From NCBI GenBank assembly GCA_015499985.1, contig JAAAUF010000306.1, positions 1 through 40,998 on the forward strand: 40,998 nucleotides of DNA, written 5' to 3'. Source of the DNA: Haplosporangium gracile (taxonomy: Eukaryota > Mortierellomycota > Mortierellomycetes > Mortierellales > Mortierellaceae). Shown here in pieces: positions 33,709 through 40,998 of the stretch (within the stretch, counting starts at the first letter, position 1; every line of letters starts with the position of its first letter). The translations under genes and the position numbers were made by a program. Under the pieces are notes generated by a model. It was not told where the DNA came from. It saw only the letters and a list, made by a program, of their open reading frames with translations, and searched no databases.

Positions 33709-35153
33709 CGCTTTTTGCATCTCATTCCAACAACGTATGAGATAAATGAACACAGTGAATCTCATTTGGATGATAGTACTAGGTGCAAGCAAATGGTGAT
33801 TCTTAACAGGCAAGTTGTCCAGACCAGCATGAAGCACTCATTGGCTGTTCATGAACAAGATAATCAACAGAAAGAATAAAGACGGAAGCAAAAATGGCTG
33901 ATAACTGGTTGCTTGCAGAAGGCCAGAAGACAAAAAAAAAAATTGGTGGCAAATCAAATGGACACGCAATTAGGTCGTGGCTGTATTTTGTATTTAGGTA
34001 AATGCTCCGACATTGCGCTCTATTGCAAACCGCAGGCTGCAGGATTGCACGGCGATATTGTCATGCTCAATAGTCTGTGGCCCTTTCTTTTTTTTTTTTT
34101 TTTTTTGCATGGGTTCACCTTCTTCCTCCTCTGTGATGACCTCATTGAGCCCACTCTCTTCCTCTACCTCGAGGACAGCTCCTTTGACATATATGGGGCA
34201 TGAAGAAGAGAGACGCTTCTATGTACATATGAGAGTCAGTCCATGATGTTTCGCATCCTTACCTTTCCTCCCTCAACAACAAAAAAAGGATGGAGGGAAT
34301 AGGGGATAAGGTGCTTCCCTAAAATCTCTTCTTCCTCTTGCAGGGATTCAGAGTTAAATACGATTTGACTATGTAGACAACGAAAAAATAAATGATCATG
34401 AGCTAGTGAGGAGTGGTGCAATCAAGGTGAAAAACCCCCAACGTTGAGGTGTGGTTCAACGTGGATGGAGGAATTGCACGACATTCGAGTTTTGAGTTGA
34501 ACAGAGCATATTCGCTGCATAGGCATTGGGACGTCCAGATAAAGAAGGCGGGAACAAAGAAGGAACAAATCAACAAGAGGGAATAAAGGTACATGTATGC
34601 ACACATGAAAGTAAGAAAGCAAAAACACATAAAAAGTCTAATGACCATTGGCTGCAAGGGTAGCGAATCATGTCAAAGAAGAGCTACCGGAGGATAGTTT
34701 GGTAAGCGAACCAAAGAACGAGGAGGAAGGAGGAAGAACGCTCGTCCGTCGACTTGTGCACCTGTTCAAATCGTGCCCAGTAGGGTAAGGAATGGACAGG
34801 CAGGCAAGCAGGGCTTGTGACAGAAGGTTAAGGAGCAAACAGGGTCCAACAACAACCACGATGAGCTCAGGGGACAAGCTGATTGGCTACCGAGGCTAGC
34901 CAACCAATTTGCAGCCTGCTATTTTTGCTCCACAGTCTACACAGACTCAAGAAAACAATTGAACGGTTAGAGCCCAAATCGATGCATTTTTTCAAGGTTG
35001 GACTCTACCCTCGCATTGTTGCCTTTTTGCTTGTGTAAGGAAGAAGTGTAGTAATTGGACGGGTGAGTCGTAGACACAGTCCTGCCGTCGAATGAACGTA
35101 AAAAATAATAATGGGCTAATCCTTTATGTGAGACCCACTCGTTACCTCCAGGG

Positions 35154-35197
35154 GGTTAAGGACTGGATGAGTAGGAGACCATGTGGTGAAATACTCG
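35154..35197 (+). pseudogene. Segment resembling the 3' half of 5S rRNA
   Basis: The segment reads GGTTA, AC, TGGATG, GGAGACC, TGG and AATAC in that order, like the internal control C-box region and following part of 5S rRNA, with a 4-base insertion after TGGATG. No convincing 5' half of 5S is seen upstream. It could be a degraded 5S copy, a 5S-derived SINE, or chance. The comparison was made from memory. Confidence 0.25.
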
Positions 35198-36249
35198 TCA
35201 CCAATGACGAAACGCCATTGACGCACACATGCCCCTCTTCCTTTTTCTTGCACCCAAGGTGGATCAAGTTGATACCTCCATCGTGGGAACAAAGAGAAGT
35301 TGGCTCCCGCAATTTTGCAAGTATCTCACTGACAACAATTACTCGCTCCCGATATTACAATTTTATCTCGCTTTTTTTTTTTTTTTTTTTTACAATCCCT
35401 AGTACGTAAAGCCTCTTTTTTTTCAGTAGAAACCTTTTTCGGTGACAAGAATCACCTCATTCCTTGGCCCTGTATCCGACTGACACCCGCATAAGAAAAG
35501 GAGCCAGATCGATCCCAAGAATGAAAGCCAGCCTTTACCATGAGCAGGGAAACCGGTATTCTGGACGCAGAGATTGAGCGAAGGTTCTTTTTCGTTTTCA
35601 TAATTTTACAGAATTGTTAGAAAGTGAGAGGAAAAAAAAAAGCCAAGGTTCAGGAACGAGAGACTTGACCAATCAAGAACTAGGTTTGGGCTGGCACGTT
35701 CCTCAATGCTGTGATTTGATAGGACGGTAATCGGAGAATGAGGTGTGTATGGGCCAAAAGGGATTTTGGTGGAGAAATGAGAGAACGAGCGAAGGGGACG
35801 GAGAAGGTATTTGTGGTGGTAAGGTGGGTAATGAAAACAAAAAGAAAATGCTCAATTTGTTTGTTTGCCGTTTGTTTGAATATTTCTGTCCGCAGAGAGT
35901 GGGTGGGTGAGGTGACTGGAGAGAGAACAGACAGGCGGCACATGCACCGACAAATAGTAAGTCGAGGGTGAGGGATATTTTTGCTTACTGGCAGGTGCGC
36001 TGAGAAGGATAAAAAAAAAAGAGAAGAGAAGATATGGATCGAGAACGTGAATTGGTCTGACCCTGGCTTTGGCTTTGATTGATCAATTGAATGCTGCACT
36101 ATTGAATGAGACAAAGAGGATGAGACACAAAGTACACCAATGTACTCCTTGCTGCAGCCAGCCAGATATTCCTTTTGTCCATTTGTTGTGCGAGGGAAAC
36201 GCATCATCGCTCTTCATCTCTCTCTACTTTACTTCCTTACCGGCTCTTC

Positions 36250-36256
36250 ATAAAAA
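36250..36256 (+). promoter_or_regulatory. TATA-like box of the cyclin gene
   Basis: CATAAAAAGG lies about 280 bases upstream of the start codon at 36531, followed by a long CT-rich leader with few A residues. Confidence 0.45.
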
Positions 36257-36530
36257 GGCCTTGCTTTTGTCCACAGACTCTCCACCCTTTTCTTCATTTT
36301 TCCATCTTTTTCGCATTCATATACCACCCGTGCCTTTTCTTTCTCTTGTCTTCTCTTGTTTCTCTTGTCTTCTCTTGCCTTTCATTTCCCTTTCTCTCTA
36401 CCTTCATATCCTTCATCCCTCTTTCCTTTGTTTCTCCACTTGCACTACCTATTCATTCTTTTTCCCTCTTAAAATCCTTCTTGATCGACGATCCTCCTCT
36501 CCCCCCCACCTTCACTCACTCTCTCCACAA

Positions 36531-38780
36531 ATGCAGCAACACTACGATCCATCTCAACGCCAGTCATCCCACTCCTCTTCCTATCATACCCCTCCCTCCA
36601 CCTCTCCAGCCAACTCCCTCCCCATCTCTATCCCCACCACCACCATCTCCTCCTCAAAACCTTCTTCCTCTTCCTCTTTAGAAACGACCCCACCAACGAC
36701 ACCACAGCACTGTCAGGATACCAACAACCAGAACAACAACGCAGCCTCATTCTCACCACTGCCATCCTCAGCCCTCTCTTCAACCACTGCCACTTCTTCT
36801 TGCAACATGGCAGTCCGTAACAATAACAACGGCGCTGCCCCAACCTTTGATGTGATCAACCACCCCGTCAAGGATACGCTCCTGATTGTCTCTTGCCTCC
36901 TCTCAAAGTTGGTGCACAAGAACGACAGCTACTACAACCCCTTGAAGGATCCCATCACCCTCTTCCACTCACGGGCAGTGCCCCGCATCTCCATCGAGGC
37001 CTACTTGGCCCGGATCCTGCAGTACATCCCTTTCACCAACGAGGTCCTCCTGAACGTGTTGGTGTTTCTGGATCGGATTGGAGGATTGGAGGGGATGCAG
37101 ATGCACCAGGGTGGTCTCTTGACTACTCCCTCTACCTCGACCACCTGCAGCAGCAACACGACTGCGACTGCCCAATGTAATGCCTTGTACTCTGCACCAG
37201 GACCTGTCCCAGTATCAGTATCACCCTCTCAATCGTCTTCTTTTGTGCCCGTGTGTGCGAACAACAACAACAACAGCGACAGTTCTCGAGGAGCAAAGGA
37301 CCCTGAAATATCCTGCAACTTGGCATCATTTCTTTCCGCATCTTCGTCATCCGCTCCCTGGCTGTCTTCCAACAATAGCACTACCACGACGAGGACTACA
37401 TGCAATTCGACTACCACTCCTTGCACCAGCAACAACTCCGACAGTCTTCCAATGATCCAAAAACGTGGCAGGGAAGCGGAGGCCGAGACGACTACCACAA
37501 CCGACAACAAGAGGTCCAAGTATAAGGCCGTTTCTCCCTCTAGCAGCATGCCCTCCCCTCCCTTGGCTGCTGCAACATCGCCTGTCCCAGAGCCAGTCCA
37601 GCCTGCAACAGGCAATGGCTTCCGTATCAACAGCTTCAACATCCATCGCCTGTTGATTACCTCCTTGATGATTGCTGCTAAGTTCACTTCAGACCTCTTC
37701 TATTCCAATGCCCGTTACGCCAAGGTAAAAAAAAAAAAACAATAATCCGTATCATCTCATCCATCCACTTTACCCCACCCCTCTTTTTTTCCTTTCGTTC
37801 CTGAACGCCCTATCTGACCATACCAACGCACATGCACAAACACACGCACCCTCTCTTTCCTCCAACCAACCAAAAGAGTGAACCAGAGAGCATTGCCAAT
37901 GCACGTTCTCTCCTTCTCTTCTTCCCCGCAGTCGATTAAGACACACCCTTCTTTCGTTGGGAGTACAAGAGCAAAGCACAAATATTGGATTCCCTTCATT
38001 TCCCCTTTTCATATCTAATCTTATCGTGCCCATACGTTTTACACGGGGAAGTAGCAAAAAGGAATGCACTGTTCTCTCTTGTTACTTTTCCCACAAGAAC
38101 AAAAGCAACGCAACGGTTCTCATATCTTTACCCCCTTGTTCATTCGTCCATTCTTCCCTTGTGTGCTATCCTTCTCTCGAAGCAAACCCCAAAACTACTC
38201 CCCTCATTTTTATTTTTTATTACTGTCTGTCTTTATCTCTTTTTCACATCCAGCTCCAGCTTCATCGCTTCTTCCATCTATCCAATTACTATTATTACAA
38301 CCACCACAACAAAAACCGGTATTCTAACCCTCCTCCTCCTCCTCTTCTTTCATTACGTGATTTCTGCTGAATTAGGTTGGAGGTCTTGCCCTTCCAGAAC
38401 TGAACCAGCTCGAACTGGAGTTTCTGTTCACTTCCAAGTTTGAGCTGAACGTCAAGGTCGATGAGCTCCAGAGGGTCGGCAACTCGTTGCTCCAGTTCCG
38501 AGACCGCTGGATGGTTCCTTCCCTTCCTTTCCCCTTCCTTCAGCTCCAGCAGTCTCAGACAATGACCATGATGGCTATGCAGCGGCAGCAGTTGCAGTTC
38601 CAGGCCCAGTTACAAGCCCAGATTCAAGCCACGGCTCAGATCCAGGCGCAGGCGCAAGCGCGGGCTTTGGCCTTGAAGCAGCAGCAGCAGGCTGGCAGCT
38701 TGTTGTCTCCTCCCGAAGAAAAGCGGCCCTGGGACGAGAATGCCACTGTCCAGAATGACCACTCTTACTACACCCACTAG
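36531..38780 (+). CDS. Pho80-like cyclin with interrupted cyclin box
   Basis: Exons 36531-37724 and 38376-38780 (651-nt intron, GTAAAA ... TTAG) give 532 residues. Pho80-type cyclins bind a Pho85-like kinase and steer it to targets such as phosphate regulators. After about 100 Ser/Pro/Asn-rich residues comes the first part of the cyclin box: HPVKDTLLIVSCLLSKLVHK, then FHSRAVPRISIEAYLARILQ, then LLNVLVFLDRI. A Ser/Thr/Asn-rich insertion of about 180 residues follows (roughly 184-362). The box then resumes with INSFNIHRLLITSLMIAAKF, DLFYSNARYAK, and in exon 2 VGGLALPELNQLELEFLFTS. The C terminus is Gln/Ala-rich. The start at 36531 is in good context after a CT-rich leader; the frame is open further upstream, but that part is low complexity. 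Confidence 0.9.
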
Positions 38781-39084
38781 ATTTAAAAGTGGCAATTCTA
38801 ATTCCACTTACATGGTTTCCCTTCCTTTTTTTTGTTCCTTTATTTTTGCACCGCATATCATTGTATCATAATTTTTTTCTTCGTTCGTTCAGTCTTACTT
38901 TTTTCGTTCATGTATCATACATACAACATACACTTTATGCATTCCCTCTTGTTCCAACACACCCATGTCCCCTTCCACCTATCTCCACCGTTTAGAGTAA
39001 CTTTTAGAAAAACCGAAAACCATAAAACAACACTTGTATACCCACCCTCAATTATCGTCCAAAAAAAAAAAAAGTGCCTAGTTT
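38781..39084. other. Convergent spacer cyclin / cytochrome-b5-reductase-like
   Basis: 304 T- and A-run-rich bases carrying the two 3' untranslated regions; no gene is seen. Confidence 0.6.
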
Positions 39085-40764
39085 TTATTCAAGGATATGT
39101 ATCTCGCAAGCATCAGAATCATGATAATTCAATAAGGTCAGCATGGCAGAGACGTCCTTGTTAAACAGGGGAGGTCCACAGACCAGGATCTGTAACTGCT
39201 CCTTGCTATCCCGGCGACGATCATGGCAATCTTGGCCTTGTTGAAGGGTATTACGGAGTAGGTCAAGGGAAATTCGGCCTGCATGGAACTGATGCCTTCC
39301 TCCTTGTTTTGGAGGAACCTGGTTGACAGATGAAGGGGAAGAGAAAGTGGAAGCAGATGACAGGACATGCTGGATGCGCACAATCGTCCGTCTCACCAAT
39401 GACAGCGACAATTCAGCCGCCATCTCCGAAATCGCTTCCTCACTCTTCTGATTCTTCATATCTTCACCCTTCTCTGTACGGGACACCCCGATAGACTGCA
39501 ACTCCTGGCGCAACCAAATATCATCCGTTGTCCGATTACAATAAACCAGATCTACTTCATCCGCCTCCCAGAACCGTACACCCTCCTCTTCCCTCTCTCT
39601 CTCTTCCTGCGCCACTCCTGATGAATGTTGTTGCTGTTGATGGTGTTGTTGGGAGTGAAGGGCGCGTAAGATTTGATACATGGGCGTGATCCCCGACCCG
39701 GCTGCAATCATCACAATCCGCTTCTTCTCACTCGTCTTTGCTGTCGGACTGTTACTCTGTTGTTGCTGGTTCTTTTGACGGTCTCGGCCAGTCTGAATAG
39801 GACCCCTGAGGAACAACACTTCTTTCCTGTTTCTGCTGTTGTCACCATTAACAACATCATCACCACCAACGCTACCACTCTCGGTGTAGACCTCCAAAGC
39901 TCGGAACATATCAGAGGTCGCGTGTGGAGAAGGGTAAAGCTTGACCAAGAACGCCATTCGATCCTCAAACTCCTGTCCATCCACCACCTCCTGACCACCA
40001 TTTTTACCATCACCAGAGCTACTCCGTCCTTGAACAGATCGCCAAGTCGCCGTATGAAGACGCGACATGTCAACGGGCGTAAACGCCTTTGTCAGGTACT
40101 GTCCATCCGGTTGTTGGAGCCGAATCAGCAGATGAAACATTGTAATGCGAGGATCCATTTTCTTCTTGCTGAAGGAGTAGTACGGCAAGTCGCAGACAAC
40201 AAGAAGAGTGTTCTTGGAGAGATACCGTTTCTGAAGAACCTTGAATGGTCGGTACGACCGAATACTCAACTCCATCTTATCCTCCAACTCTCCTTCCTTT
40301 CTTCCTTGTTCTCCCTCTTCCTCCACCTTGCCAACACCACCCTTTACGCCGCTTCCACTCTCAACTCCCCTACCCTCAAAATCCTCCAAAACCCGGCACG
40401 CATCCTCAAACTGCATCTGCAACTTACGACACCGCTCCCGATGAGCTACCAGATCCTCCCAGTAGATAGTATTCACACAGGGCTCACAGTCGTTTCCACA
40501 ACACTCTCCGGGCCCCGGTTTGCGTGGCTCTGGGGGTAAAACTAGACGGAGTTGTTTCTTGCGGGTTTGGAGGCTGTAGGATGGGATGATCCCATATTGA
40601 GCTGTTGCTATTTGTTGTGGTTGTTCAAGTTCCTTAGTTGGTGTAGTAGACTGTTCTTGCTGCTGCTGCTGCTGTTGGTGTTGTTGCTGTTCCTTGGCTT
40701 GAGTCTTCTTGGCCTTGGCAGCAGCAATCTCCTCGAGCCATTTCGCCACAGCAGAGTTGCTCAT
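39085..40764 (-). CDS. Cytochrome-b5-reductase-like protein with N-terminal oxidoreductase-like domain
   Basis: One exon, 559 residues from the ATG at 40764 (MSNSAVAKWLEEI). A poly-Q stretch lies near residues 25-40. Next is a Cys-rich oxidoreductase-like N-terminal domain (PPEPRKPGPGECCGNDCEPC, then VNTIYW, about residues 78-103). A flavin/NAD reductase module of the NADH-cytochrome b5 reductase type follows, with the FAD region YLTKAFTPVD at about 225, the NAD-binding IVMIAAGSGITPMYQILRAL, and the C-terminal CGPPLFNKDV. The same two-domain order is known in animal CYB5RL. The usual flavin-contact motif RxYTP is KAFTP here. Low-complexity insertions (Gly/Glu-rich, Ser/Asn-rich, Gln/His-rich) lengthen the reductase module. 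Substrate and partner are unknown; no membrane anchor is visible. The upstream open frame (57 more codons) lacks conserved content and I leave it out. Confidence 0.85.
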   Translation of the reverse strand: MSNSAVAKWLEEIAAAKAKKTQAKEQQQHQQQQQQQEQSTTPTKELEQPQQIATAQYGIIPSYSLQTRKKQLRLVLPPEPRKPGPGECCGNDCEPCVNTIYWEDLVAHRERCRKLQMQFEDACRVLEDFEGRGVESGSGVKGGVGKVEEEGEQGRKEGELEDKMELSIRSYRPFKVLQKRYLSKNTLLVVCDLPYYSFSKKKMDPRITMFHLLIRLQQPDGQYLTKAFTPVDMSRLHTATWRSVQGRSSSGDGKNGGQEVVDGQEFEDRMAFLVKLYPSPHATSDMFRALEVYTESGSVGGDDVVNGDNSRNRKEVLFLRGPIQTGRDRQKNQQQQSNSPTAKTSEKKRIVMIAAGSGITPMYQILRALHSQQHHQQQQHSSGVAQEEREREEEGVRFWEADEVDLVYCNRTTDDIWLRQELQSIGVSRTEKGEDMKNQKSEEAISEMAAELSLSLVRRTIVRIQHVLSSASTFSSPSSVNQVPPKQGGRHQFHAGRISLDLLRNTLQQGQDCHDRRRDSKEQLQILVCGPPLFNKDVSAMLTLLNYHDSDACEIHILE

Positions 40765-40998
40765 TCGGTTGAAAGTAAGAAGAAAAGAAGATGAGTCAAC
40801 TCCTTCTTGCTCACTCGTGCGTCGCCGCGGCGGATTAAATTCAAGTCTGCAACAGTCACATGACTTTATTCTAAAGTACAACTTTTGTATGCGAAAAGCG
40901 AAAAAATGAAGGCGGAAAAAGATAAACAGACGCAAGGAAAGAAAGGCGAAAAAAGAAGAAAATCAGAACAGCGAAAAAGAAAGAGAGAGCAACAGATG
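40765..40998. other. Upstream region of the last gene, cut by the window edge
   Basis: This is the A/G-rich upstream sequence of the minus-strand reductase-like gene, running into the window end. By the strand pattern of the window the next gene would be on the plus strand beyond the edge. Confidence 0.4.

Larger units (their letters stand above)
30444..36530. other. Six-kilobase divergent spacer without confident gene
   Basis: This is the largest gene-free stretch. At the left is a strongly purine-rich tract (about 30700-31190), the CT-rich upstream region of the Nif1-like gene. Further right are an exon-like frame at 33237-33562, a pogo-like terminal repeat remnant at 33653-33708, a 5S-like motif at 35154-35197, and a 20-base T run near 35373. 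The CT-rich leader of the cyclin gene follows. Many 60-110 codon frames occur but none resembles a known family. Confidence 0.5.

Noticed and set aside
34670..34790. A GTTCAAATC B-box-like motif suggesting a tRNA
   Set aside because: No cloverleaf could be built: no matching acceptor stem, and the upstream sequence lacks a proper A box and anticodon arm.
35680..36207. A 175-codon minus-strand frame
   Set aside because: Low-complexity Ser/Thr/His/Leu content without recognisable motif; it lies in the upstream region of the cyclin gene.
36069..36530. In-frame extension upstream of the cyclin start
   Set aside because: It comes from the pyrimidine-rich leader and crosses the TATA-like box; no conserved content.
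1..40998. CRISPR arrays, bacterial operons or phage-like regions
   Set aside because: No regularly spaced repeats were seen; genes are spliced and eukaryotic.

Overview
The window looks like a gene-rich segment of a fungal nuclear genome. The evidence is spliced genes with short GTAAGT-type introns, TATA boxes upstream of several starts, CT-rich leaders, and fungal families such as GPR1/FUN34/YaaH acetate transporter, Oca1 phosphatase-like protein, Nif1/Dsf2 Sel1-repeat protein and Pho80-like cyclin. Poly-Q tracts and the overall gene style suggest an early-diverging fungus, perhaps Mortierellomycota. That placement is my inference from general familiarity and was not tested.

Thirteen protein genes can be supported, in this order: NFKBIL1-like RS/J-domain protein (-), ribosome-biogenesis factor SLX9 (+), elongation factor 2 (-), dihydrofolate reductase (+), acetate transporter family protein (-), PC-esterase-like type II membrane protein (+), single-pass membrane protein with a long disordered tail (-), small Ser/Thr/Pro-rich protein with a hydrophobic C terminus (+), mitochondrial serine hydroxymethyltransferase (-), Oca1-like phosphatase (+), Nif1/Dsf2-like Sel1-repeat protein (-), Pho80-like cyclin (+), and cytochrome-b5-reductase-like protein fused to an oxidoreductase-like domain (-). 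I rebuilt exon structures by hand from splice signals and reading phase. Nine of the genes are spliced.

The strands alternate perfectly along all thirteen genes. Every convergent pair is tightly spaced (164 to 977 bases between stops). Five of the six divergent pairs are separated by 1.6 to 6.1 kb. The exception is NFKBIL1-like/SLX9, which share a spacer of about 0.2 kb. The long divergent spacers (6999-9162, 11241-15243, 19037-20688, 24124-26522, 30444-36530) contain no gene I can recognise. They hold low-complexity sequence, a perfect hairpin, a pogo-like TIR remnant, a 5S-like motif and a few possible orphan exons. A 211-bp MITE-like element with TA duplications lies in one of the convergent gaps.

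Functionally this is mostly housekeeping: translation (EF2, SLX9), RNA processing (NFKBIL1-like), the folate/one-carbon cycle (DHFR and SHMT), acetate transport, and signalling or cell-cycle control (Oca1-like, Nif1/Dsf2-like, Pho80-like). I found no obvious novel multi-gene system. The most interesting points are the strand alternation, a PC-esterase-like protein lacking two catalytic residues, an EF2 with Met at the EF2-kinase site position, a Pho80-like cyclin with a cyclin box split by about 180 residues, and an internal Met just after the SHMT presequence that could give a cytosolic form.
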